Assembly: GCA_017507105.1 (NCBI GenBank)
Contig: JAFWBM010000048.1
Location: 1-41,754, forward strand
Direction of reading: 5' to 3'
DNA from: Bacteroidaceae bacterium
GTDB taxonomy: Bacteria; Bacteroidota; Bacteroidia; Bacteroidales; Bacteroidaceae
DNA: 41,754 nt
The notes below the pieces were generated by a model, which worked only from the letters and a program-made list of their open reading frames with translations, ran no database searches and was not told where the DNA came from. The position numbers were made by a program, and so were the translations under genes. Shown piece by piece: positions 9,701 through 17,704 of the stretch. Position 1 is the stretch's first letter, and every line of letters starts with the position of its first letter.

Positions 9701-10310
9701 TTGTCAAAGGCACACCGTCCACAACGATAAGAGGAGCGTTGTCACCCATGATAGACTTGTTACCGCGAAGAGTGATTTTAGATGCACCACCGGCACCACC
9801 GGCACTGGGAGTAATTGTGATACCCGAAATCTTACCCTCGAGAGAGTTTACAAGGTTCACATCCTGTACCTGAAGAAGATCGGCAGCCTTAATCTGCTGA
9901 GTTGCATAAGTAAGAGATTTCTCTTTACGCATAATACCCATTGCAGTTACAACAAATTCCTCGAGCTGAGCAGTCTCCTCCTGAAGAGTAAAGTTCAGGA
10001 CACCACCATTCCAAACGAGATCTACTGTATTGTAACCCATCATCTGAGCACGAACAGTAGCACCTTTCTGTACAAAGTCGAGAGTGTAGTTACCGTCAAA
10101 GTCGACCTGACAAGAGTTTGTAGTACCCACAACAAAAACGATAGCACCGAATACCGGCTCGCCATAGGTATCAAGAACGACACCCTTGACAACTCCACCA
10201 TCTTGTTGCATCACATTAGTTTCGGCAATTGCTTGAGGAGCAATTCCGCTAAGCGGGAACCCGAAAAGAGCTGCCGCCAACAGTGAAATTCCAACTGTTT
10301 TGAGTTTCAT
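6795..10310 (-). CDS. SusC/RagA-like TonB-dependent outer-membrane transporter
   Basis: A 1171-residue TonB-dependent importer for oligosaccharides. It has a signal peptide (about residues 1-29), a carboxypeptidase-regulatory-like beta-sandwich domain (about 38-118, with VVKGVVLDTYGEPVFGAIV), a TonB-box/SusC signature (EEFVVTAMG, 117-125), then a plug domain containing LRGNKSIMGDNAPLIVVDG and the characteristic YGSRAANGVVMITTKKG (about 251-267). The rest is a 22-strand-type barrel ending in an aromatic/aliphatic terminus (FGFNLKLNL). There is no STN domain, so regulation through an anti-sigma partner is not expected. It is first in the operon, with the SusD-like gene 44 nt downstream. The leader lacks a Shine-Dalgarno sequence, normal for this phylum. 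Confidence 0.95.
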   Translation of the reverse strand: MKLKTVGISLLAAALFGFPLSGIAPQAIAETNVMQQDGGVVKGVVLDTYGEPVFGAIVFVVGTTNSCQVDFDGNYTLDFVQKGATVRAQMMGYNTVDLVWNGGVLNFTLQEETAQLEEFVVTAMGIMRKEKSLTYATQQIKAADLLQVQDVNLVNSLEGKISGITITPSAGGAGGASKITLRGNKSIMGDNAPLIVVDGVPLTNSIRGQVSDAANLTYSGATEGSDPMSMINPDDIESMNVLKGANAAALYGSRAANGVVMITTKKGKEGKMEVTFNSNTTFDSPLLTPELQNHYGGFRAAGGGSLLYDSWGDKLSGSGKHVFDVAGDKQYFPEGTINSAQLRNYAKNDIDEFFDMGVNTNNSISVSGGTEKIQTYVSYSNSHSVGMVDVNRYNRNTFAFRQNYKLWDRITLGVNVSYNQAKTKNRIGGGTIGNPIYHLYTTPRDVDMDYYKSVYRADGTWWSSGDAMGNGTQTYYKQQEDGSFVRTTGHVKLNGPQQQYAFQGPTYNNPYWLTNMINSENNEERFSAAFNGSVRIMEGLNFQARVSVDQTKYKSEGHTYASTWGPVDMYRYGIYHLSNSRTNEIYTDYMLSYMKEFGEDWSLSASAGYVGHTIKGSGSSTYIGNATVDMQQGNIVTEISDAINRFEPNYGGAGVTTKSESSNWDQAALATAQIGWKDKIFFDASYRQDWYRPFKQFSYLGTDESYGYFGVGGNAIISDLIELPKWFSYAKYRLSYSEVGNSIPNIVYNAVSINEQTGSVGVTSRNSFIPEPEKTKSFETGLEMQFFRDCLNVDLTYYNSAMHKSYLEIAGTNGKMQPVNSGVIRNQGIELSVGYDWAINNDWRWNTNVNFSYNHNEIEKTAKDKYGNDKDMSTTLANGKIQLLYRKGGSYGDIYITDFTRYKDDVYSYVEYSDGVDMNGRPIVIETVKYSKTPVAATYDENGKVLSSEAVLKNKAGDLYITNGKPSLGGYADVTDAGKLRVREANKKFTKFAGNLNSDYQLSWSNTISYKNFSLYFLINGRIGGKVISLTEGYLDKWGASKRTGSARLAAEKNNWFMEDGRHAMMLNDGRDKVAVEDYYSFIGSSDASSYIYDATNFRLRELSLGYTFRNLFGEYKHLNLSFICRNLFFLYKDSPVDPDVSLSTANGLGGIDVFNFPSARTFGFNLKLNL

Positions 10311-10418
10311 AAATTATAAATTTTTAGGTTGTTAGATCTGTACGTTCAAAGCTTTAGAAGGTATAAAAAACCGACCTTTTTAAAGCCATTGTCCGCGTCA
10401 CACAATAATCAAATTTGT

Positions 10419-10426
10419 CAAAAGTA
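10419..10426 (-). promoter_or_regulatory. Candidate -7 box (TACTTTTG) for the susC-susD operon
   Basis: The minus strand reads TACTTTTG, a perfect TAnnTTTG match, 109 nt upstream of the susC-like start. A weak TTAA lies at roughly the -33 position. Immediately upstream are long A-tracts (minus strand; T-runs at 10431-10439 and 10451-10469 on plus) that could act like an UP element. The intergenic region 10311-10686 contains no gene; it separates two divergent transcription units. Confidence 0.35.
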
Positions 10427-10558
10427 CACATTTTTTTTTATCGCTTAACCTTTTTTTCCTTTTTTTTTTGCCACAAGAGCATTTTTAACGCTTTTAACCT
10501 TTATCATAAAAAAGGGGAATGAAAGCCTTGCCTTATACATACTGCTATATTTATCTAT

Positions 10559-10566
10559 TAAATTTG
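10559..10566 (+). promoter_or_regulatory. Candidate -7 box (TAAATTTG) for the MFS-GH95-kinase unit
   Basis: TAAATTTG matches TAnnTTTG about 120 nt upstream of the MFS start. No good TTTG lies at the expected -33 distance, so support is limited to the -7 match and its position in the divergent intergenic region. Confidence 0.3.
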
Positions 10567-10686
10567 TACAATTGGTAAATTTTAACCAATTTTACATCGC
10601 AAATTTTTAATATTAAAAAATTGTGTTATTTTTTCTCCTAAGCAGCATGGAGATTGAGATAGCACCACAAACAAAGAAAAGCAACA

Positions 10687-11961
10687 ATGAGTAGCAAAAA
10701 GGCATGGGCTTGGATTCCCACTTTATATTTTACCGAGGGATTACCTTATTTTGTAGTCAATGTTATTTCAGTAATTTTTTACAAAAGGATGGGTATCGAC
10801 AACGCCTCTATAGCACTATACACAAGCTGGCTATATCTACCCTGGGTTATCAAGCCTTTTTGGAGTCCTGTAGTCGACATGTTCTCGACCCGACGCACAT
10901 GGATTATAGCCACGCAACTTACGATGGGAGCCTGCCTGGCATCTATTGCATTTCTTATACCTGTAAGCGGCTTCTTTCAATGGACCCTCTGTCTGTTCTG
11001 GCTCATGGCATTCTGCTCGGCCACACACGATATTGCAGCAGATGGTTTCTATATGCTTGGGCTTAGTGAGGAGCAACAATCTTTCTTTACCGGCATAAGA
11101 AGTATTTTCTATCGCCTTGCTACTCTGTTCGGGCAAGGTGTACTTATAATCTTTGCCGGATACCTGGAAGAGCTTACCGAGAACAAGATCCTTGCATGGA
11201 GCATGACATTTGCCATAGTGTGCGGTATAGTTAGCCTGCTTGGTCTATACCACTGCAAGGTATTACCCCACCCTGCAAAAGATACTCCACGCAATATAGA
11301 CAAGAAGAACGGCGCCATAAGCAATTTCGTTGAGATAATAGTATCGTATTTCAAGAAACCGGGTATCTGTACAGCCCTGCTTTTTATGTTACTCTTTAGA
11401 TTTCCCGAAGCACAACTGGTAAAAATGATTAACCCGTTTCTGCTCGATTCGACGGAGGCCGGTGGGTTGGCACTGACTACCCAGCAGATTGGTATAACAT
11501 ATGGTACAATAGGAGTTATAGGACTAATTATAGGAGGCATTGCCGGAGGCATATGTATATCACGAAATGGACTGAAATATTGGTTATGGCCTATGGTTAC
11601 CGCTATATCGTTACCAAACATTATCTATGTTTATTTAAGTTTTATACAGCCTGATGATTTATTTATAATAAATACTTGTATATTTGTGGAACAATTGGGA
11701 TATGGCTTTGGCTTCACAGCATATATGCTATACCTTATATATTTTGCACAAGGTAAATACCCCACCGCACACTATGCTATATCTACAGCATTTATGGCAT
11801 TGGGTATGATGTTGCCCGGTATGATTTCGGGCTATATACAGGAGGCTGTCGGATATGGTAATTTCTTCATATGGGTTATGATATGTTGCATTGCTACAGT
11901 AGCGGTATCGACACGACTGAATATAGACCCAGGATTTGGAAAAAAATCAGACAAAATATAA
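10687..11961 (+). CDS. AmpG-like MFS permease
   Basis: A 424-residue inner-membrane major facilitator transporter with about 12 hydrophobic segments. The N-terminal PTLYFTEGLPY (residues 11-21) and SATHDIAADGFY (111-122, with H114, D115 and D119) are typical of the AmpG/SLC33-like branch, whose best-studied member imports GlcNAc-anhydromuropeptides. In Bacteroidetes glycan loci such permeases are thought to move small GlcNAc-containing or other released oligosaccharides from periplasm to cytoplasm. It is divergent from susC and followed after only 4 nt by the GH95 fucosidase gene, then a sugar kinase, which supports a role in uptake of glycan fragments. Involvement in cell-wall recycling instead is the main alternative. 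Substrate is inference only. Confidence 0.82.
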   Translation: MSSKKAWAWIPTLYFTEGLPYFVVNVISVIFYKRMGIDNASIALYTSWLYLPWVIKPFWSPVVDMFSTRRTWIIATQLTMGACLASIAFLIPVSGFFQWTLCLFWLMAFCSATHDIAADGFYMLGLSEEQQSFFTGIRSIFYRLATLFGQGVLIIFAGYLEELTENKILAWSMTFAIVCGIVSLLGLYHCKVLPHPAKDTPRNIDKKNGAISNFVEIIVSYFKKPGICTALLFMLLFRFPEAQLVKMINPFLLDSTEAGGLALTTQQIGITYGTIGVIGLIIGGIAGGICISRNGLKYWLWPMVTAISLPNIIYVYLSFIQPDDLFIINTCIFVEQLGYGFGFTAYMLYLIYFAQGKYPTAHYAISTAFMALGMMLPGMISGYIQEAVGYGNFFIWVMICCIATVAVSTRLNIDPGFGKKSDKI

Positions 11962-11965
11962 AACT

Positions 11966-14470
11966 ATGAAAAGAGTAAAAATCATTATCGCATCATTGCT
12001 TATAGCACTGGGTGCAGAAGCACAGAACGATTACATAAACGGGCTTTCCGTTTGGTTCGACAAACCTACCACACTTAACGGGCGACAAGTATGGTATAAT
12101 GGACGTCCCGACCTTTGGGTGGGAAAAGAGAAACCAGAATGGGCAGGAGATTCCTATGGCAACCCCGACCAGGAGTGGGAGTCACAATCACTTCCTATAG
12201 GTAACGGTAGCATCGGAGGTAACATTTTTGGTTCTATAGAGGCCGAACGAATTACTTTCAATGAGAAGACTCTATGGCGAGGCGGTCCCAACACCGAAGG
12301 AGGAGCAAAATATTACTGGGATGTAAACAAAAAATCGGCACATGTACTGAAAGATATTCGTCAGGCATTCATTGACGGTGACGAAGAGAAGGCTGCACGC
12401 TTAACATGCGAAAACTTTAACAGTCCTGCAGAATATGAGTATTACAAAGAAAAGCCATTCCGCTTTGGTAACTTTACCACAATGGGTGAGTTCTACATTG
12501 AGACTGGTCACAATCTTCTGGGATTGGGTGACTATAAGCGTATACTTTCACTCGACTCTGCCATAGTAGCGGTACAATACGAACGCAACGGAATAAAATT
12601 CGAAAGAAAGTTCTTCACATCCTACCCTGCAAATGTAATGGTTGTCAAGTTTACTGCCAACAAAAAAGGAGAACAGAACCTGACACTGAGCTATGCACAG
12701 AACCCTGTATCCGAGGGTAAACTAGAAAGCATTGGCAATAGCGGTCTTATGTTCAGCGGCAAGCTCGACAACAATAGTATGCAATACACAATGAGAGTTG
12801 AGGCACAAGCCAAAGGCGGAACAATTGAGAGCAATAACGGCAAGATAACAATCAAAGGCGCTGATGAAGTATGTTTCTACATAACAGCCGACACCGACTA
12901 CAAGATAAACTTTGACCCGGACTTCAACGACCCCAAGGCATACGTAGGAGTAAATCCCGATGAGACGACACAGCAATGGATGGAAAATGCTAAAGCCAAG
13001 GGTTACGAAGCACTGTTCCAGGAACACTATAACGACTACAGCAAACTGTTCAACAGGGTTAGCATCGATCTAAACCCCAATGCACCTACAACATTGGAGT
13101 ACCCCGGTGTTGCACACTTGCCTACTCCCGAACGTCTGAAGAGCTACCGCACCGGAAAGCCTGACAATGGCCTCGAGGAGCTATACTTCCAATTCGGACG
13201 TTATCTTCTTATCGCAAGTTCACGCCCCGGCAACATGCCGGCCAACCTACAAGGAATGTGGCACAACAACGTAGACGGCCCCTGGCGCGTAGACTACCAC
13301 AACAACATTAACCTGCAAATGAACTACTGGCCGGCTTGTGCTACAAACCTAGACGAGTGTGTACTGCCCCTTATCGACTTTATCCGTACTTTAATAAAAC
13401 CCGGAGCTGTAACAGCCGAATCGTACTTCGGAGCACGTGGATGGACTGCAAGTATCTCGGGTAATATATTTGGATTCACAGCACCACTTGCAAGCCATGA
13501 CATGTCATGGAACTTCAACCCTATGGCAGGTCCTTGGTTGGCTACACACATATGGGATTATTATGACTATACACGTGACTACAAATTCCTCAAGACTATT
13601 GGTTACGATATCATAAAGAGCAGTGCAATATTTGCAGTAGACTACTTGTGGAAAAAGGAGGATGGCACATACACTGCTGCCCCCTCTACATCACCCGAAC
13701 ATGGCCCCATAGATCAGGGTGCAACATTTGTACATGCTGTAATACGTGAGATTCTTCTCGACGCTATAGAGGCAAGCAAAATTTTAGGGAAAGACAGCAA
13801 ACTGCGTAAGGAGTGGCAGAATGTGCTTGCAAACCTTGCACCCTACAAGATAGGTCGATACGGACAACTCATGGAGTGGAGCAAGGATATAGATGATCCA
13901 AAAGACGAACACAGACACGTGAACCATCTCTTTGGCCTGCACCCCGGACACACCGTATCACCAGTGACAACACCCGAACTTGCCGAGGCATCCAAAGTTG
14001 TTCTTGTACATCGCGGTGATGGTGCTACAGGATGGAGCATGGGATGGAAACTAAACCAGTGGGCACGCCTGCACGACGGCAACCATGCATATACCCTCTT
14101 TGGCAACCTACTGAAGAATGGTACACTAGATAATCTATGGGACACACATGCCCCCTTCCAGATTGACGGTAATTTCGGTGGTACAGCAGGAGTAACCGAG
14201 ATGCTTATGCAAAGCCACATGGGCTTCATTCATCTGTTACCTGCACTACCCGATGCATGGAGTGAGGGAAGCATAAAAGGAATATGCGCAAAAGGCGGTT
14301 TCGATGTTGACGTAGAGTGGAAAGATGGCGTTCTGGTAAAGGCTGTTGTTACCTCAAAAAGCGGTTCGCAGTGTAATCTGCGCTATGGAAACTCTACCCT
14401 GAAATTCAACACAAAGAAAGGTAAAACATACAACATTGAATTCAAGGATAACAAACTTATAAGAAAATAA
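11966..14470 (+). CDS. GH95 alpha-L-fucosidase, probably periplasmic
   Basis: An 834-residue glycoside hydrolase of family 95, whose characterised members mainly remove alpha-1,2-linked L-fucose (some act on L-galactose). The ATG at 11966 is chosen because it starts a signal peptide (KRVKIIIASLLIALGAEAQ), while the longer reading from 11936 overlaps the upstream gene and adds a hydrophilic leader. Family motifs are strong: LPIGNGSIGG near residue 76, WHNNVDGPWRVDYHNNINLQ with N447 and N449, APSTSPEHG with the predicted general acid E578, HRGDGATGWS near 682 and FQIDGNFGG with D734. The role of N447, N449 and E578 follows the Bifidobacterium enzyme; placing the base-activating Asp at D734 rather than D685 is my alignment by spacing. 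It is only 4 nt downstream of the MFS gene. No lipobox or sorting tail is seen. Confidence 0.92.
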   Translation: MKRVKIIIASLLIALGAEAQNDYINGLSVWFDKPTTLNGRQVWYNGRPDLWVGKEKPEWAGDSYGNPDQEWESQSLPIGNGSIGGNIFGSIEAERITFNEKTLWRGGPNTEGGAKYYWDVNKKSAHVLKDIRQAFIDGDEEKAARLTCENFNSPAEYEYYKEKPFRFGNFTTMGEFYIETGHNLLGLGDYKRILSLDSAIVAVQYERNGIKFERKFFTSYPANVMVVKFTANKKGEQNLTLSYAQNPVSEGKLESIGNSGLMFSGKLDNNSMQYTMRVEAQAKGGTIESNNGKITIKGADEVCFYITADTDYKINFDPDFNDPKAYVGVNPDETTQQWMENAKAKGYEALFQEHYNDYSKLFNRVSIDLNPNAPTTLEYPGVAHLPTPERLKSYRTGKPDNGLEELYFQFGRYLLIASSRPGNMPANLQGMWHNNVDGPWRVDYHNNINLQMNYWPACATNLDECVLPLIDFIRTLIKPGAVTAESYFGARGWTASISGNIFGFTAPLASHDMSWNFNPMAGPWLATHIWDYYDYTRDYKFLKTIGYDIIKSSAIFAVDYLWKKEDGTYTAAPSTSPEHGPIDQGATFVHAVIREILLDAIEASKILGKDSKLRKEWQNVLANLAPYKIGRYGQLMEWSKDIDDPKDEHRHVNHLFGLHPGHTVSPVTTPELAEASKVVLVHRGDGATGWSMGWKLNQWARLHDGNHAYTLFGNLLKNGTLDNLWDTHAPFQIDGNFGGTAGVTEMLMQSHMGFIHLLPALPDAWSEGSIKGICAKGGFDVDVEWKDGVLVKAVVTSKSGSQCNLRYGNSTLKFNTKKGKTYNIEFKDNKLIRK

Positions 14471-14487
14471 GTTGTACTTTTCATCAT

Positions 14488-14528
14488 AGCGCGAGGATAA
14501 TTCAATTTTTTTGAGTTATCTTCGCGCT
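14488..14528 (+). terminator. 18-bp intercistronic hairpin between GH95 and kinase genes
   Basis: Positions 14488-14505 pair with 14511-14528 (16 Watson-Crick and 2 G-U pairs) around a T5 loop, 17 nt after the GH95 stop and 19 nt before the kinase start. No T-run follows. It may be a partial terminator or a stability element setting the expression ratio of the two genes. Confidence 0.45.
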
Positions 14529-14547
14529 GAATTTATAACGGAACCTT

Positions 14548-15390
14548 ATGATACTGATAGCAGACAGTGGCTCTACCAAGACCGATTGGGTACTATACGA
14601 CAAGGGTACAAGTTCTATAGTAAGCAGGATAAAGACACAAGGCCTCAACCCCACTCTACAAGACAGCGATGAGATTCTTGAAATTCTATGCGCCGAGCTT
14701 ATAGACAATATTGATACCAATGCCCCTAAAACCATATATTTCTATGGTGCCGGATGTGCGTATGACGAGGCTAACAACCGTTTACACAAAGCATTGAAAC
14801 AGGTTTTTAAATCGGCAGATATAGAGATAAGCAGCGATCTTTTGGCTGCTGCACGTGCAATGTGCGGACACGAAGAGGGAATAGCTTGTATACTTGGTAC
14901 AGGTTCAAACTCTTGTCTTTTCGATGGAGAGAAGATTATTGACAACACTCCATCTCTTGGGTACGTATTGGGAGATGAAGGAAGCGGTGCATCACTTGGA
15001 CGACGTTTGGTAAGTGACTGTCTTAAGAAACAGTTACCCGCAGGAATAACAAAAAAATTCCTTACACAGTACAATCTTACATTGCCCGATATTCTTGAGC
15101 ATGTATACCACAAGCCACTACCAAACCGCTATTTGGCTCAGTTTGCTCCATTCCTTGCAGAAAACCGCAAAGAGGTCGAGATTAAAGCATTATTGAAACA
15201 CTGCTTCACTCTCTTTTTCCAACGCAATACAATGGTATACCGTCGTTCATGGATACCTATACACATTGTAGGTGGAATTGGTATAACCTTTGCCGAGGAG
15301 TTGAAAGAGACAGCCGAGAGCCTTGGCTTGTCAATAGGCAACATTGTGGAGAGCCCAATGAATGGACTTATAGAGTATCACAAATGTTAA
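14548..15390 (+). CDS. BadF/BadG/BcrA-family sugar kinase, probably N-acetylglucosamine kinase
   Basis: A 280-residue cytoplasmic ASKHA-fold ATPase. Phosphate-1 motif DSGSTKTDW (residues 6-14), putative catalytic Asp in SSDLLAAARA (D97), phosphate-2 motif ILGTGSNS (115-122), GDEGSGASLG (142-151) and a late VGGIG adenosine motif are all present. The family includes GlcNAc kinases of the mammalian NAGK type and bacterial homologues of similar size, plus larger dehydratase activators that carry an iron-sulfur cluster not seen here. It follows GH95 after 77 nt that contain a hairpin. Position in a locus with an endo-GlcNAc-ase and an AmpG-like permease supports phosphorylation of released GlcNAc, but another hexosamine is possible. 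Confidence 0.8.
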   Translation: MILIADSGSTKTDWVLYDKGTSSIVSRIKTQGLNPTLQDSDEILEILCAELIDNIDTNAPKTIYFYGAGCAYDEANNRLHKALKQVFKSADIEISSDLLAAARAMCGHEEGIACILGTGSNSCLFDGEKIIDNTPSLGYVLGDEGSGASLGRRLVSDCLKKQLPAGITKKFLTQYNLTLPDILEHVYHKPLPNRYLAQFAPFLAENRKEVEIKALLKHCFTLFFQRNTMVYRRSWIPIHIVGGIGITFAEELKETAESLGLSIGNIVESPMNGLIEYHKC

Positions 15391-15413
15391 ACACAATTTT
15401 CAGCCTAAACAAC

Positions 15414-15458
15414 AGAATAAAAAGAATGGAGTGAAAGTCACTCCATTCTTTTTATTCT
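15414..15458. terminator. Bidirectional terminator, 21-bp perfect stem
   Basis: Positions 15414-15434 pair perfectly with 15438-15458 around an AAG loop. A-runs on the left arm and T-runs on the right arm give U-tracts in both directions. It lies between the convergent kinase gene (stop at 15390) and the 722-aa secreted protein gene, whose stop codon (15454-15452) lies inside the right arm. It can serve both. Confidence 0.85.
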
Positions 15459-17620
15459 ATATGTATCTTCTTTCCGTCAATTATATTTATACCTTTCGTG
15501 GGATTTAAAAGCCTGCGACCATGAATATCATAAACATTATCGACAGTCTCCATAGTTGTCTCTACAGAAGAGAGCGATGTATCGCCGGAATCTTTCTTGG
15601 CAAAATATATCTGCAGGGTAGAGCCGGCATCGGCACCACCAGTCCAGAAAGCCAGACGACCCTCGCGGTAATTTACCTTGTGAGAAGGATATCCGGCCTC
15701 ATACATATAGGCATGAGCTACACTTGTACTGCCCAAATCGTCTGAATCTGAAAAATACCAAAGATCAATATACCCCTCGGGTATCATATCGACCATTTTC
15801 ATTATGGGAAAGGATACACCCCCCTCTTTACCCAACATTGCTGTAGGTGCGGCAAGTACCTTATCGGCACCTGCCTGCATGTTATAAATTCTATATCCAT
15901 CCTCTTCATTGCCGGTAAAGCACCAGAGGTGAGATTCATCGTCAAGATCTATAACAGTCTCACTCAAATCGATATATGATAAATCGCCATTATCATGCAA
16001 GACATAACCTTGTTGACCAATCTGGATGGTATACCAACTGGTGCCATCAGCGAAAAAACCGTTTTCTATTTTTGTGGTTTCATATCGCGTGGGTTTCTCG
16101 GGCTCGACATAAGTACCCTCCTCTATGAAAAGACCTTCAATCTCCACATCGCCACACATATATTTGGCAGGAATAACAATCTCGTCATTATCGTCGAACT
16201 GTTGACGCTCGAAGAAGACCTTTTGCCACATCACATTATCGTGTACCACACTGTCACCCTGCAGATTGTAGCCATACTTAACGATAACTCCTGCATACTC
16301 GAAACCGTTTTCGGGGTTCATCTTTATTCCGAAGTCCTTTCCGAAAGGTGCCTTATACTTAACCAAACGCTCGCCATCTGCTGCCGAGAGTACCTCGCCA
16401 TTGCGGTTGGCATCGTTCACATTACAAAAATCGCCATGTACATTAAGCATAATATCTATGATACCACCTCCGTTACCAATAATTGAATTGGTCTGGTCGA
16501 CAGAACCAGCAGGGTCTATCGAGTTCCAATCGACCTTATATCTCATACGATATACTCCTATCGGGGTTTCTGCCGGAATCTTAAACGATGGCATTGAGAG
16601 TGTGTTCCTGCTATTGCCCGAAATTTTTGTACCGGCACTATTCACTCCATTATCGTCATTATCGCCACCGTAGAATGAGAATGATACCAAGTCGCTTCCC
16701 TCTGCAATACTGAGGTCATCATTTACCAGAGCATTGAACTTTCCATCACCTGAGTAATCAACATAGGCATATGCATGCATCCAACCACCCTTATACGACA
16801 CAGAGGGAGTCACTGTCTCACCTGGTTTTACCCACAATTGAGACGCTGTCATATCAACGTACATCTTATTGTTTCCCGATGGAGCAGCAACTTTTTGCAG
16901 CACTCCATCAGCAGTAGTCAGCTTAACCTCGTTCAGTTGCCTATCGTTGCGCGTATAGACCTGCTCCTTGTCGAACGATATGGGATAATAGCCATATATA
17001 AACTTAGGTATGGGGTTATCATTAATCTCTATCTTATCAATGTAACACACAGCATCCTCGCTGTAATTATGAGGAGACTCGCAATCGGGGACAACAACAA
17101 GACTATAAATATCAATACCTCCGTTGCCCTTGATAGGAAGCACTACATCTACCCATTTATCTGCTGCCACATTAGAGGTCGACAATGCCCAGAACTGTTC
17201 TGTCTCACTAGACTGGTCCATACGCTCGGTACGCTTACCTAGACCTACAACCATTACTCTACCCGAATAGGGTCGATACATCATTACATGCAGATACTTG
17301 GTCTGTGTACCCAATTCGAATGTTTCATTAAGGTCGACACGAACACCGAAAGTATTACTGCCGAAACGTGAACGTTGTATAGCCAGAATTTTCCCCGAGG
17401 GATTGGGAATTTGTCCAAGTTGTTCATCGGTATACTGAAGATGGTTATCTATTACGGCATAGTTACCTTTCAACTCACCGGTACGGAAAGGAGAGGCCTC
17501 CCACGTATCGTAAATTCCTATATTCTTATAATCCCGGTTCTCGAAATCTATCACAATCTGCGCAAAAGAGAATAGAGGCACAGAGACGAAAACCAATGAT
17601 AATATTTTTCTTATATTCAT
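15452..17620 (-). CDS. Secreted multidomain protein of unknown function with C-terminal sorting-like tail
   Basis: A 722-residue protein that I cannot place in a named family. The ATG at 17620 is preferred because it starts the signal peptide MNIRKILSLVFVSVPLFSFAQ; an upstream start at 17659 would add 13 residues and spoil it. After the signal, an all-beta region starts with IVIDFENRDYKNIGIYDTWE and resembles carbohydrate-binding or adhesin-type sandwiches. A middle domain contains HAYAYVDYSGDGKFN and VYRMRYKVDWNSIDPAG, resembling GEVED-like modules attached to secreted glycosidases. The C-terminus ends with VYDIHGRRL and INIIDGKKIHIE, a short tail seen on many secreted Bacteroidales proteins and probably a sorting signal. 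No catalytic motif is recognised. It follows the GH29 gene on the same strand after 84 nt, so it is probably part of the same glycan locus, perhaps as a glycan-binding accessory protein. Confidence 0.65.
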   Translation of the reverse strand: MNIRKILSLVFVSVPLFSFAQIVIDFENRDYKNIGIYDTWEASPFRTGELKGNYAVIDNHLQYTDEQLGQIPNPSGKILAIQRSRFGSNTFGVRVDLNETFELGTQTKYLHVMMYRPYSGRVMVVGLGKRTERMDQSSETEQFWALSTSNVAADKWVDVVLPIKGNGGIDIYSLVVVPDCESPHNYSEDAVCYIDKIEINDNPIPKFIYGYYPISFDKEQVYTRNDRQLNEVKLTTADGVLQKVAAPSGNNKMYVDMTASQLWVKPGETVTPSVSYKGGWMHAYAYVDYSGDGKFNALVNDDLSIAEGSDLVSFSFYGGDNDDNGVNSAGTKISGNSRNTLSMPSFKIPAETPIGVYRMRYKVDWNSIDPAGSVDQTNSIIGNGGGIIDIMLNVHGDFCNVNDANRNGEVLSAADGERLVKYKAPFGKDFGIKMNPENGFEYAGVIVKYGYNLQGDSVVHDNVMWQKVFFERQQFDDNDEIVIPAKYMCGDVEIEGLFIEEGTYVEPEKPTRYETTKIENGFFADGTSWYTIQIGQQGYVLHDNGDLSYIDLSETVIDLDDESHLWCFTGNEEDGYRIYNMQAGADKVLAAPTAMLGKEGGVSFPIMKMVDMIPEGYIDLWYFSDSDDLGSTSVAHAYMYEAGYPSHKVNYREGRLAFWTGGADAGSTLQIYFAKKDSGDTSLSSVETTMETVDNVYDIHGRRLLNPTKGINIIDGKKIHIE

Positions 17621-17658
17621 AATAATAATCAATTTATATCCAATCTGATAATAGTTCA

Positions 17659-17666
17659 CAAATCTA
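17659..17666 (-). promoter_or_regulatory. Candidate -7 box (TAGATTTG) for the secreted-protein gene
   Basis: The minus strand reads TAGATTTG, a perfect TAnnTTTG match, about 39 nt upstream of the ATG at 17620. A TTTG occurs further upstream (17694-17691) with a 24-nt spacer, slightly longer than usual. It suggests the gene can be transcribed independently of the GH29 gene. Confidence 0.4.
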
Positions 17667-17704
17667 CTTCAAGGAGTATTATCTATTAACCAAACGACAT
17701 TATT

